Assembly (NCBI GenBank): GCA_963555705.1
Contig: OY743187.1
Coordinates: forward strand, 10,864,133 to 10,928,132
Length of the DNA: 64,000 nucleotides
From: Ligustrum vulgare
Lineage: Eukaryota; Streptophyta; Magnoliopsida; Lamiales; Oleaceae
Direction: 5' to 3'
Below, piece by piece: positions 1-12,117 of this stretch. Below the pieces are notes generated by a model, which was given only the letters and a program-made list of their open reading frames with translations, did not search any database and was not told the DNA's origin. How positions within the stretch are numbered: position 1 is the stretch's first letter; every line of letters starts with the position of its first letter. Position numbers and translations under genes: made by a program.

Positions 1-339
1 TTGAGACCTCCGGAGAAAAAGGAAAAAGAATAGCAGTTTGAAAACAAGAAGAAGACTTTTTTCTCATTGAATAAACTTAATAATGGCTTATGGTTTGTGC
101 CATTTGAGATTCTATAAAGTTAACTGCCAAACACGAGCATAAAAAAGTTGAAGCAATGACTGCAAGAACATGCATGATTACAACCTCTTGTCCTCATGTT
201 TCATTCAATTCCTTGTATCAAATTGTATGATTTGTTATATGCCCTCGTGGTGTGTCGTGCTTGTTCATACTAAAACTTCACAGTTTCAGATATGATGAGA
301 ATGTATTGAACATGCTGAACAGATGTCAAAAAAATGATA

Positions 340-1066
340 AACACAAACCAAAAATGGCCTAAAATTCCAGCAACGAAGTATGTATAGTTGTCGCCCACAA
401 AAACTGAAGACGGATACCTATAACAAAATATCAACACAAAAGCAGGGGTTTTAATATATTGTGAAGGGGGAAAAAGTCTAAATTGTTACCAGTTGTAAGA
501 AAGTAAAGCCAAAGAAGTGGCTAGCAAGGGTTGAACAAGATATATAGAGTAAGAGAATGCATGTGCTTGTTTGTATTCCGGATCATTTGATGCCCCAATT
601 GTATACCAAGATCTGAAATAACAAATATTAGTGGGGGAAGTTAGACTAAAAGAATTCTTACTTACAGCAGAAGCAATAGACCATTAATTCCAGCATGAAT
701 ATTTAATTGAATTAGTGCAAAATATAGCCAAGAGCCACGTATATAGTTTATATATCCAGACATGTTACTGTTACAAAGAAATATTGGAACACAAGATGGG
801 ATCTTTTCAAATAATGACATAAAAGGAACAATAGGCTTTGGTATGCCCGGCATAAGCCATCAACAATGGAAGAGCTGCAATAGATGGCATTGGCAACACT
901 ATTTTCCTCACCTCAAAATTACACATCAGTAAATTAATATAGAGGAGACATCAAATTTTAACTATATACTAATAAAACTCACACTCTCCAAGGTACATCA
1001 AGGATATCATCCACAAATCCAAGCAGAATCATGAAGCAGATTGATGCTACTCCCGCATTGCCACTT
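340..1066 (-). pseudogene. Broken ALG7/GPT (dolichyl-phosphate GlcNAc-1-phosphotransferase) gene fragment
   Basis: Minus-strand pieces match the plant GPT/ALG7 membrane enzyme, which starts N-glycan assembly in the ER. Four exon-like blocks keep their splice sites: about 983-1064 (reads LLGFVDDILDVPWR, donor GT|GTGAGT), 666-906 (VLPMPSIAALPLLMAYAGHT, then a frame change), 490-612 (IGASNDPEYKQAHAFS, then LVQPLLATSLALLSYNW), and from 417 down to about 340 (YPSSVFVGDNYTYF, then GILGHF). The 666-906 block loses frame after AYAGHT and then picks up PKPIVPF and NIHAGINGL in another frame. In the last block a few residues before GILGHF are missing. The N-terminal exons and the C-terminus are not recognisable. 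Because introns are kept, this is a DNA-level fragment, not a processed copy. The family call is from recalled protein similarity. Confidence 0.75.
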
Positions 1067-1991
1067 CCCAATCAAACAAGTTTAAGAGTTCAACCTCTGA
1101 CTATAAAATAGTAATAAAGCTTAAATACTTAAATTGCTGACAAAATTTCAAACTATTAGCTATAAACATAATAAGCATTTTTTCATGCACTGTATCATTA
1201 CCATCAAATGAACATAACAATATCAAAGCAAATTATTGCAAGTTCATTATATTGTTAGATAGAATAGACGCTCACGATTCTTCAGAGTCTATATCAACCC
1301 TGTACCACATCAAACATGAAAAACAGAGATTACTCTATTGATATGGGGAAGTGGACTCCCAATCTTTTAGTTAATTAAACCAACAACTTTCCCTTTTCTT
1401 ACTACTTACTCACTAATCTTACACGAGTTACTCAATGGTCATTAAACTTTCTACCGTGTTTCTCATCCACCACTGCAAAAGTGGACGGAATTGCACAGCT
1501 GTCTAACAGAATGCTCGCGTGGCGCCGACATGGATTTCCTCCCAGCCATTTAATCTGCCAAACAATCCCTTATCAATTTTAAAACACGATTTTTCTCATG
1601 AACCAATCTGCAAAGACGTTTTCTTTTATTTCCCCTTTAAACAAAGGATGTGAATACAGATTTTGCCAAACTTTCCCTCCCAAAACCCACGAATTGGCTG
1701 CACCTGTGTTCTCTTTTGGTCGACAAAGGTGACCCACTGAAAATGGAAGGTATTTATTTATCCAACAATGGGCTATTGGAAGAGGAGGGACCACATGGAG
1801 GCAACTTCTAACTCTTTTATTTTGAAACCTGCATTTTTGGCTTTTTATTACAATGGATGAGATATAGTTTTTTATTCTCAGCATCATTTTGGAACATGCA
1901 TTTGTGTCTTTCCATTTTGTCCTTTTTATTATTATTTTGCATCTTCAGGTTGAAATCAATAATTTTATCTTAGCCCTATATTTACTTTCAG
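1067..1991. other. Spacer and possible 5' part of the MuDR gene
   Basis: No convincing coding exon is visible. A 102-codon minus-strand reading frame at 1579-1887 has no recognisable domain and is low complexity. Just before 1992 there are pyrimidine-rich tracts ending in CAG (near 1948 and 1991) that look like splice acceptors for the transposase exon that follows. A first exon of that gene may therefore lie here, but I cannot place it. Confidence 0.35.
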
Positions 1992-4388
1992 ATTGCGATA
2001 ATGAGGACGAAGAACCGGAAATTGAGTATGATGAATTCAATGATTCTGAGAATGAGATTGATGATGATAATTTTATTTTTGATAAGAGTGCACCTGAACT
2101 CATTGCCATGGGATTTAGTTCTGTGGCTGGTGAAGTGAATGAATGTGAAACTGATGTAGAGTTAGATGAACCATATTGCCCTTCTTCTGAAGAATTGGAG
2201 ATAGATTACTCATCTGGTGAACATAGATTTCCTGAATTTGATCCTGAAAGTGAAATGAGAAACCCAACATTAGAAGTTGGAAAGCAGTTTAGGAATATTG
2301 AGGAGTTCAAAACTGCAATACGGAATTACGGTGTAAAGAATCGTTGTAATTTGAAATTCGGGGTTAATGACAAAGAAAGGGCTCAAGCGGTGTGTAAAGA
2401 GGGTTGTAAGTGGAGGATATGGGCATCGTGGAACAAAAAAGAGGGATGTGTGCAAATTAAGTCATACTCTTCCAGTCATACTTGTAGTAGAGACATAATT
2501 AACAGGCATTGCACTTACAAGTACCTTGTTCAATTGTATCTTGAGAGATTTAAGGTTGATCTCGAGTGGAGAACGAAAAATTTTAGGATGACTATAAAAG
2601 ATGATTTGAAACTTAATATTAACCGAGTAACTGCATGGAGAACTAGGAGGCATGCTAGGTTGCTAATCGAAGGATCGGATGAGCATCAGTTTGGGTTGTT
2701 AAGATCGTATGCAGTGGAAGTGTTGAGAACTAATCTGGGATCGACAGTTATAGTAGCATCGAAAGATGATATGTTCAATGGGATTTATGTGTACTTCGAT
2801 GCATGTAAGAGAAGGTTATTAGGGGGTTGTAGGCAGTTGTTGGGGTTTGATGGTTGCTTCTTAAAGGTTAGCTTTGGGGGTCAAATGCTTTCAGCTGTGG
2901 GCATCGATGCAAATGACTGTATTTACCCTGTTGCATATGCCATTGTGGAGAGAGAGAATACATCCAGTTGGGCTTGGTTTCTTAGGCATGTGGGGGAAGA
3001 CTTAGGCATTCACAATGGTGATGATTGGACTTTCATGACCGATAGGCAAAAGGGCCTTCAAAATGTAATAGTTGATTACTTTCCCGAGGTTGAGCATCGC
3101 TTTTGTGTTAGGCATATGTAAACAAACTTATTCAATGCGGGCTTCAAAGGTAAAACACTAAAGGATCGCTTATGGAGGGCTGCGATATCTATAGTAGATA
3201 TTGATTATCATTTCTGGATGGAAGAGATTAAGAAGGAGTCTGAAGATGCGTACAAGTGGTTACTTAAACGGCCACCATTACAATGGAGTAAATCACATTT
3301 CTCTACAAAACCTAAAAATGATATGGTATTGCACAACATTTGTAAGTCCTTCAACAAGATGATATTAGAGGATCGAGAGAAATGTATCTTGACCATGTTA
3401 ATAGACATCCGCATTAATTGCATGAAGATGATTCAAGCAAGGAGGGACAAAATGAGGAAAGTGAATGGTCCCTTGTGTCCAAAGATTAAAAAAAATTTGG
3501 CCAAGAACATATCTATGTCTGATGATTGCAAGGTGGAATGGAACGGAGGACCTCAGTTTTATGTTTCTTGTTCATCTGGAGAGTTTGTAGTGGATATGTC
3601 AAATAGGATGTGTGGTTGTAGAAAGTGGCAGTTGACTGGCATTCCTTGTTCACATGCTTGTGCTGCTATTAGAGATCGAATGAAAATTTCAGGTGACTTT
3701 GTACATGACTGCTACAAGGTGCATACATATTTGATTTGCTATGATAATCTTGTCAATCCCATTAATGGGAAGAAATTATGGCATGTGGTAGACCCTCCAA
3801 TTATCAAGCCTCCAAACTGGAGTATACCGAAGAGAGGTGGAAAGCAAACTAAGAGGAGAAGACAGGCAGAAGAAGATGTCGTATCTCACAAAAGTGGCGC
3901 TTCAAAAATGAAAAAGATAGGCTCGGTTCAAATGACCTGTAGTGTTTGTGGGTTAACTTGGCATAATAAGCGCTATCATTCCAGAAAGGATGCTCCTGGC
4001 ACTGTATGTTTTTTATGTTACTTGTCATTTTTGATATGCACATTAATATTTACTTTATATTGAAAAATATTGTCAATAATAACTATGACTTTTTCTCCTG
4101 CAGGAATGGTTGGAACATGCTGTGGACAGTCCCACTGTACTTCATGATGCGTCAAGTCAGATTATGATTAGGAAGGTAAACGTGCGGCTTAACTTTTTTG
4201 TTTCATTGAGGTCTAAGTTTTAGAGCAGTTTATTTTTTTACCTTAACAGGTCTAACTGTTTTGGCCTCATTTCCTATATGTATTAGGCCAAACTTGTTCC
4301 TCAAAGAGCCAACAATGTGAGAAACAATTCAGGCCCTATTTCTTCCTCTACGTCAAGCTTCCATTTCATACCAACTCCTGGGCATTAG
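1992..4388 (+). pseudogene. MuDR-family (MULE) transposase gene with one in-frame stop
   Basis: This encodes a Mutator-like transposase, a DDE enzyme that cuts and moves MULE DNA in the nucleus. The order is: an acidic N-terminus; a MuDR DNA-binding region with C-x3-C and H-x-C zinc ligands (VCKEGCKWR near 2392-2425, SHTCSRD near 2475); the MULE catalytic core with GFDGCFLK near 2847 and MTDRQKGL near 3036; a SWIM zinc finger (CGCRKWQLTGIPCSHA near 3612-3660); and a C-terminal zinc knuckle (CSVCGLTWHNKRYH near 3940). Exon 1 ends at 4003 with a GT donor. Exon 2 (4104-4175) and exon 3 (4287-4388) keep the frame and end in TAG. The single lesion seen is TAA at 3119-3121, after FCVRHM, where relatives usually have Tyr. 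The same frame continues afterwards. The likely start may lie in an upstream exon. No terminal inverted repeats were found by eye. It is probably a recently inactivated copy. Confidence 0.85.
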
Positions 4389-5685
4389 AGTTCATAAAAG
4401 AATAAATCGTTTCAAAATCATCTAAATCAAAAGAGGCTAAATATTAAAAAAACAACAATGTCACAAGCACCTTACTGGATCCCACACCCCATGTGTGTTG
4501 TCACAATTGAAGTCAAGTGTGATGTGCAAATAGACTAATCATCACTAAACACTAAAAGTGTGGATGTGTGAAAATCTTTTAATTACCAATTATGTCCTTA
4601 CTTCTATATTTCTTTCGTCCATAATACCCTTATCATTGATTAAAGTATATATATAGAAATAAATATAGAGTGACTTTTCAAATGACTTTGGTTTAATTAA
4701 ACAATAAATTAAACTTCCAATATAAAATCCTTATATTCAATCACATAACTTATAAAACATGTCTGTTGATAATATTTTTCAATCTTTTACCACATTCTAA
4801 TTCAATATATCTGTTTATACAATTCATAAATTGAATCATTATGACGCTAAATCAAACATATTTTTTTTATCCAATACGAGATAATATTATAACAGAATTA
4901 AGATAATCTAACAATAAAAATAGTACTAATTTGATTAAAATAATCAACATGATGAATAATTGGTAAACTATGAGTTGAGTTAAAATAAATACATTTTAAA
5001 ACCAATAATTTTTTGAATAATTAAAGTAAAAAATAATGACTTATTTATTTGGATGCTAACATGAGAGTCACTTTGAACAAAATGATCTACTATTTACTCA
5101 AGCGCAATGAGAAGTAAAATTTTATGACATGTTTATAGATAAATAACTATTCAATCTTTACTTATATGATGAAAATAAAAAATAAAATCCCGAGTTTTTC
5201 AAATCTGACTAAAAAAATGAAAATATATTTATGGTTGAAACATATTTCCAATGTCTTTTCGAATTTTCATTCTCTATTTTCATTTTATTTTATAAAATAT
5301 CCTTAAGTACAATAAATTGAGAAAAAATAAAATGTCGATTATAAATTTACTCACAAGTTAATAAATAAATAAATAAGTAAATGCGTAATTTTCATATAAA
5401 TAACTACTTTCACTATTGGAGTTAAAATTATTGATACTACTTGTTATAATCACAAGAGTTAAAAAAAGATTATGCCGACATGATTTAGTAATAATACTCC
5501 TTAAACTACCTTAATTCCATCTATCATAAATAATAATATATTATTTATTATACTTTATAATCAATGACTATACGATAATTTAAGTGATTTTTATTTTATT
5601 CTTCATTACATAGAAGGCACAAAAATAAAAGTTTTTTTAATTTATCGTGTACATAAGACGTGCGAAGGACGTGGGAAAAAACTAG
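4389..5685 (+). mobile_element. AT-rich spacer ending in a candidate Helitron 3' terminus
   Basis: This is very AT-rich DNA with no coding potential. At 5656-5685 there is an imperfect hairpin (ACGTGCGAAGGACGT) followed by a short A-rich spacer and CTAG, then T. That is the form of a Helitron 3' end (hairpin a few bases before CTRR, insertion before T). The 5' TC end was not found, so the element length is unknown. Confidence 0.4.
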
Positions 5686-6230
5686 TTCTTAAAAAAAAAA
5701 AAAAATTGAACAAGAAGCAAGAATTTACCTAGAATAATGATTAGCAAATATTTGATGGGAAAGAAAAATAGAGCCCTTCAATTCAGGCAGCATGAGGGAG
5801 CTACTACTTACAATCTTACTCGACCTATAAACACAATTCTTAAGCTTGAAAGCTCTTGACAAGTTGATGACAATGATGAGGGCTAGTTCCAACTCATTAC
5901 TAATTATTGAAACAATAGTTTTGGTCCTATTATTCATACTCAAAACTATTAGAATTAATCTATGTTCAAACTAGCTTCCCTACACTACACTAGTCATTAC
6001 ATTTGACATGTTGAACGAGCCATAAAGTTAAAGTTGGAGAGGATTAAAAAGGTAAACCGAGACAAAAACACAAGTTGCATTACTAATTCAATTAAATCAA
6101 AGTTTAGTGACTTATATAAAATAAACCTATAAATTCAGTGACCTCCATTTAATTTAGGTTTTTCGGAAATTTTGTGATAAAAGACTGGGGCTAGCCAAAG
6201 AGGACAGTGTTTTAGCAGAAATAAGGGGGA
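5686..6230 (+). promoter_or_regulatory. Upstream region of the BPG2-like gene
   Basis: This is a non-coding stretch between the Helitron-like end and the BPG2 ATG. A 72-codon minus-strand frame at 5725-5943 is not convincing. It presumably contains the promoter and short 5' UTR (6160-6230). I see no TATA box that I would name with confidence. Confidence 0.4.
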
Positions 6231-9200
6231 ATGGCGGTTTTGCTGTCAACAGCCTCCCTATCATCAACGACTGTTGAACTGAAATTCAATTTTTCTTTGA
6301 ACTGCAATATTGAAGCAAACCCTTTATCAAGATTTCAGCTTCGTACCGGTAAATCTTATTTTTCTCTCTAATTTCTCATTTTCTTGCACTTCGTGTGAAA
6401 CCAACTTGCCAAATCACTCATTTGCAGGGCTGAATGTAAAGAAGAAGAATGGGTATAACAAGAAAGGTTTGTGCGTTGCTGTATGTATAAAAGGTAGTGA
6501 AACAACTGTTCAGAAAGCTGGGAAAAAGAATGGAAAGGTTTCAAGAAAAAGTGGTAAAGGTTTGATTTTGAGCGAAGGAAGAGACGAGGATGAGAATTAT
6601 GGGTCTATATGCCCTGGTTGTGGAGTGTTCATGCAAGACAAAGACCCAAATCTCCCTGGGTATTACAAGAAGAAGAAAATGGAAGCAACAAATTTGGGGG
6701 ATGATGGGGAGCATGCGGAGGGCTTGTTGAACGAGGAATTTAATGAGTTTGAAGAAGATGATGATGAGTTTGAGGATGACATTGAGGGGAAATTGGAAGA
6801 AAATGATAAGGATGGGATTAATTGGGATTCGGAGGAATGGGAATCTGAGTTGGAAGATGAAGATGATGATTGGTCGAAGGAGTTGGATGGTTTTGCTCCA
6901 GCTGGAGTTGGGTTCGGTAACATTACAGACGAGACGCTTGAGAAGGCGAAAAAGAAGAGGGTTTCTAAGGCGGAGAGAAAAAGAATGGCTAGGGAGGAGG
7001 CTCAAAGAGAGAAGGAAGAGGTGACAGTTTGTGCACGGTGTCATTCTTTGAGAAATTATGGCCAGGTGAAAAATCAGGCTGCAGAAAATTTGATACCGGA
7101 TTTTGATTTCGATCGTTTGATTAGTATGAGGTTGATGAAGCCCACTGGGAATGCAGATGCTACAGTAGTGGTTATGTTGGTTGATTGTGTTGATTTTGAT
7201 GGTTCATTTCCAAAACGTGCAGCCAAGTCCTTGTTTAAAGTGTTGGAAGGAAGGACAGATGGTTTAAAGCTTAGTAAGAAGTTGCCAAAGCTAGTTTTAG
7301 TGGCTACAAAGGTTGATCTTCTTCCTTCTCAGATTTCGCCCACGAGGTTAGATAGATGGGTTAGGCACCGTGCCAAGGAAAATGGAGCACCTAAGCTAAG
7401 TGGGGTTTACATGGTTAGTGCTCGAAAGGATTTGGGTGTAAAGAACTTGTTTGCATTCATCCAGGATATGGCCGGGCCAAGAGGAAATGTTTGGGTTATC
7501 GGGGCTCAAAATGCAGGAAAGTCGACACTAATCAACGCATTCGCCAAGAAAGAAGGGGTAAAGGTCACAAAACTTACAGAAGCCGCCATTCCTGGAACAA
7601 CTCTGGGTATCTTGAGAATTGGAGGAATATTGCCTGCTAAGGCAAAAATGTATGACACTCCAGGCCTCCTACATCCGTATTTGATGTCCATGAGATTGAA
7701 CAGGGAGGAGCAGAAAATGGTTGAGATACGAAAAGAACTACAACCTCGATCTTTTAGGATCAAGGCAAGTTATTATTTACTTGTGCATTAGGATTAATGA
7801 CATCCTACAGATTATGGTAATTAAAATTGTGATCTGCCTAAGGATTCAAATTATTGACTGTTATTTTTTCTTCAAGATGACATGCTAATGAGTAATAGCT
7901 GGTTATGGAAACTGATAAATGAACAAATTGCCAGAGTCAGAGATAAGCTGGTTTAAATTATGTCAAGATTATGTGTATTTGCGATTCTGAGCATACTTCC
8001 TTTTTTTTTTTAATCAGGATTGCTATATGAATTAATTCATTGTTAAGATTGATAGCTATTTACAAAACTTTTTTTATGCAGGCTGCATGTGTCACTTGTG
8101 CATGAAATGCTATATCTTTTGTCATTATATGAATACTTTTTTCTCATTTTTCCTCTCATTTTCTAGCACCTCAGTTTTTAAAATTTTGTAAACCCCGTCC
8201 ATGTATCGTCAAACTTGCTTGGATTAAGCCTGCTGATCATTGGTAAGCTTAAAAATAAGTAAAAGCTGCTTCTGAGAAACGCTTTTTTCCCCAAACATGT
8301 CTGCATTTTATTAGAAGTTACTTTTTTAATTCAGAGATTAGGTTGAGGTCGAGGGAGGGTGGGGTTGGGGGGTGGGACTTTTGTTAGTTCAAAAATCATT
8401 TTTAAAAGAAGGTCCTTGCTTGCTTTCCGAAAAAGTACTTTTACTATTTTTCTTAAGCTCAGCAAACATGCTCCTAATACAGAATTTTAATCTTCTGCAG
8501 GTAGGTCAAGCTGTACATGTTGGTGCCTTAGCCAGACTAGATCTTAATGAGGCTTCTGTGGAAACAATATATGTCACGGTTTGGACATCACCGAATGTCT
8601 CGCTTCACCTAGGAAAGATTGAAAATGCTGATGAGATCAAGAGCAAGCATGCTGGCATTAGGTTGCAGGTAATGCTTCTGACCACAAATGAAAACCTCTT
8701 TGCAACTGCCAGTATATGCAATTTAAAACTTTAGTGTTTTCAGCTAGTAACTGAACAGTCATCAGGTTTTTTTTTTTTTTTTTTTTCTCCTCTTGATTTA
8801 TATTTGATTTAAGGCCCATTTCCATGATTTTTTTTGGCAATTGATGACGTCAACCCATTATCTTAAATGAAATAATATTCATCGTTCGCTTGGAATATCA
8901 CATATTTAACAATATTTATGATGTATAATGTTCATCTGTATGAGTTTTACAGTAATTTTTTATTTCCCCTTAATCTTAAATGAGATAGTATCCATCATTC
9001 ATTTGGAATATCACATATTTAATTATGCTCCTGTTTGATGGCCATTTTAAAGAGAAATTGTTGTTTTGAATAGCGATTTTTTGGATAATGTGTGGTTAAA
9101 ATGTAAGGATAAGTTTTGGGTTTATGGGCTGAATTGTGAATGTGTAGTTGGAAATGAGTGGAAAAATTGGTTTTGATTTAAAGGGAATCAGGCAAAGGAT

Positions 9201-10263
9201 ATATGTATTTTATATATTTCTCCGTTTGGTAAATTTGTTTATAAATAAGTTTATAAACATATTTTTTCAAACTAATTTTCTACCACAAATATTTTTTCAT
9301 ATCACTTTTCTACCACACATTTTACCTCGAAGACATTACATTCTTTTTTATAAACAAAAAACTTCTACCAAACGGTGAAAGCTATGTTCACTCCCAAGTC
9401 CCAATATGTTATCAGGTGGTATCTCCGTTCACGGAATCCTTTTGCAGATACTATTTTTGTTTTTTCCAGACCATCACTTGTGACTGAAGCTAAAGATATA
9501 GACTAGACAAAGGTTTGATCATTTTATTTTCACACAATAAAACTTCAATTACTTTCAAAAAACAAATCTGTCAAAATATACTTTTAAGAGTTTTCTCATA
9601 AGGAAAATTTTCTTCAATCTTAAGGAGCTAGACCCTTGAATTATAACGTTTTTTTTTGCACAGTTTATTAGAAAAACATTTTTTTCCTCAAACTCATTCT
9701 CAACCGTACATTCTTCTAGTAAAATAATTTTGAAATTGGAACCCCAACTTTTTCCTACATTGGCATAATAATACTGATAATGAGATGATCTTTGAAATTC
9801 AGGATTTTACTTTCAATTTTCTGCATAAATAAGTTCTCATAGAAAAAAATTCCACATTCCAGAATATGATTTTTTTTTTTAAATTATTTTTGGCTAATTA
9901 TTCTTTCAGCCTCCTGTAAGTGTCGACCGAGTCTCTGAATTGGGCACATGGGGACAGAGAGTAGTCAAAGCATCTGGAACGAGCTGGGATGTGAACAGTA
10001 TTGATGTTGCAGTGGCTGGCTTAGGTTGGTTCTCTTTGGGATTAAAAGGTGAAGCAAACTTGACTCTTTGGACATATGATGGTATCCAAATCACTTTGCG
10101 GGAACCTTTGGTACTTGATAGGGCACGAGTTCTTGAGCGACCCGGATTTTTGCTGCCAAAGGCTATATCTGATGCAATCGGGAACCAGACTAAACTCGAA
10201 GCTCAATCGAAGAGAAAGTCTGAAGAAGAAAGCGATGTTCTGCTTTCAGAAGTACCTAGTTGA
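6231..10263 (+). CDS. BPG2: BPG2/YqeH-type circularly permuted GTPase, chloroplast ribosome biogenesis
   Basis: The exons are 6231-6348, 6428-7764, 8501-8668 and 9910-10263. They join in frame to 658 residues, close to the roughly 660 aa of Arabidopsis BPG2 (At3g57180). The N-terminus is Ser/Thr-rich and looks like a plastid transit peptide. A zinc-finger pair follows (CPGC near residue 101, CARC near 240), separated by a very acidic insert. The GTPase motifs come in permuted order: G4 TKVD (about 333), G5 SARK, G1 GAQNAGKST (about 398), G3 DTPG (about 448). This permutation defines the YqeH class. BPG2 is known to affect plastid 16S/23S rRNA processing and greening. The start at 6231 is chosen because it gives the transit peptide; the ATG at 6310 lies only 39 nt before the donor and is in frame, so a shorter product is possible. 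Intron 2 uses a GC donor (AAG|GCAAGT at 7765). Intron 3 contains a MITE and a direct repeat. Confidence 0.92.
8865..9025. repeat. About 48-bp direct duplication in BPG2 intron 3
   Basis: Two diverged copies run from CTTAAATGA to CACATATTTAA (about 8862-8911 and 8972-9021). They share TTGGAATATCACATATTTAA. They lie in an intron and no function is apparent. Confidence 0.7.
9222..9376. mobile_element. Tourist-like MITE in BPG2 intron 3
   Basis: The ends are inverted: CTCCGTTTGGTA on the left, TACCAAACGG on the right. The inside has the TTTATAAA...TTTATAAAC and TACCTCGAAG words shared with the many GCCTCTGTTTGG-type MITEs in this window. It is AT-rich and non-coding. Confidence 0.6.
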
Positions 10264-11072
10264 ACAGAAGCTGCCACTTTGAGCATTTGCAACTTTTCCA
10301 GGTTTGTCTTGCTCCTGAAGCTTCAGATTCTTCAAGCTCAAGCATCTGCGAGCACACACCGTTACCCTTTTTGTCCCTTCGAAGATGAAACTCCACGGTG
10401 GTTGGCCGTCAAATTAAATTCTGCCGGTTTTGTTACTTCTCCATCATGCTCGAACAGTTAGCAACTCATAACAACTTTTTAATCCAATGTATCAAAGTGA
10501 ATTCCCTGAAATGACTCCAATGTACAAAGATATATGATTACCTATGACGGAAAATAAAAGCAAATCTCTCTCTATGCTGCTTGCCTTGAATTTAGTTCGA
10601 TGCATGGATTATAATCATGTTCCTGAATTATTTCTTATAAGTTCAACTGGTCAACAATGGCTATGGTAGTTAATAACGGTTTGCAGTGGATCAGGGAGTA
10701 GACTCACTTCTTTGTAGAAGTTGAGTAGTTAATAGAATTAGGTTCTCTCCTATCAATTTGACCAGTAGTAACACTAGTCACTTCCTTCCCCGGCCGGGAG
10801 TAAGCTTTCGAGAGATGAAGATTTTATAAATTTCTGTGTTTCAGTTTTGTCAAATTCTTGCAATGTGACTATTCATCCTTCGGTTTCAAAATCTGTATCG
10901 TGTAGATTTAAGAACTTCATTTTGTCATTTTTCTCCATTTGTGCTACAACATGATTGTTTCAGAATATATATAATAAGAAACTAACATTGCTCTGTACAT
11001 ATACAAGAAAACACGACTGCCATTTCTTGGTCTAGCTGCAAACCAAGACCCAACACCCAAACAATCTACACT
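10264..11072 (+). other. BPG2 3' UTR and convergent intergenic spacer
   Basis: This lies between the BPG2 stop and the ERD15 stop; the two genes converge. AATAAAAG at about 10553 could serve as a polyadenylation signal for BPG2. No other gene is seen. The short frame at 10279-10461 is not supported. Confidence 0.45.
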
Positions 11073-12117
11073 TCAGTGCGGCTGCTGGATGGAGCCGAAA
11101 ACAGATTTTGGGCTAACATGCCTGGCCGGCTTCTCCCAGTACTTTGCCGGCTCCCCCAAGAACTTGGAACCTATACAATTTGACACACCCAGATTCTTGA
11201 TCAGCGACTCAGCATTCCTGTTCAAACCTGATGACCAGTACAAATCTAACAAGCATCGAGTATGGTAATGCTAATTATGCTATGCATGTCAAGGACTCGA
11301 AGCAAGGAAGAAGAGCATGCCATATATCAAACCCAATCACGTTCTCCAAAAAATAATTTACGTTGTTACAAATTTAAGATGACACTTCTATTTCATCTAT
11401 GCAACTTAATTAACTTCTTACTCGTGATAAATTCGATCTTCGGATATAGATTGGCTTACTCCGATAAAGATAGCTATAGGCAATTCTGAAGATCTAACAA
11501 ACTCCCTAGTCTTCTTGATTAGTTCAAGTTTTATGCATTTCCCTTCATTGGATGGAAGTGTTGTATGCCCCTGAGTTCGTATTTTATTTTTATTTTTTCA
11601 ATATTAGTAAATTCTCCACCTTCGTCGACGTCTATAAAGCTCAACAATGTTCATGGTCATAATCAACTCCTCTATTCAAAGGATTTGGCAAGATAACAAT
11701 ATGCTCTGGCCAAATTATTAACAAGCAAACAGGGCAAATCCATTATCAATCAATATCTGAAAAAAGAAGCATACCATTTTCAGATATTCCATTGACAGCC
11801 TTGCTCCCATATTGAGGCTCAGATAATAGGAGAAATTCCTCGAATTGAGCTTCCATGTTCAAGGTATCATCATCCACAACGAGGTCAATGTTATCAGGCA
11901 GCAATTTAGCTACATCATTGTCATCAAAACCATCATCCTTCATGCCCAATAGATCCTCTTCCTGGTGCTCGCTGAGCCAGTAATCACGAAACCAATTTGA
12001 GGTCGTCACTAGATTCCACCATTCAGGCGAGAAGTCCTGTACTTGGCGCACCGATGCTGGGATGAAAAGAGGCGCGTTGGGATTAAGTGTTGATCTTCCT
12101 TCAGATACTAAAGCCAT
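11073..12117 (-). CDS. ERD15: ERD15-like PAM2-motif stress protein
   Basis: There are two exons on the minus strand: 12117 down to about 11775 and 11227 down to 11073. They join with a phase-1 intron (AATG|GTATGC to CATCAG|GTTTGAAC) to give 165 residues. Arabidopsis ERD15 has 163. Residues 11-20 are the PAM2 motif (LNPNAPLFIP), which binds the MLLE domain of poly(A)-binding protein. It is followed by the family's QDFSPEWWNLV block. The middle is acidic. The C-terminal exon carries the conserved EPAKYWEKPA...SPKSVFGSIQQP tail. ERD15 proteins are small acidic stress-responsive regulators of ABA and pathogen responses. The intact PAM2 and full length suggest a working gene. The start is the first ATG and matches the family N-terminus. 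Exon 1's inner edge may be off by one base. Confidence 0.93.

Noticed and set aside
6541..7044. Minus-strand frames of 167 and 86 codons and a plus-strand 93-codon frame
   Set aside because: Shadows of the acidic and basic-rich exon 2 of the BPG2-like gene.
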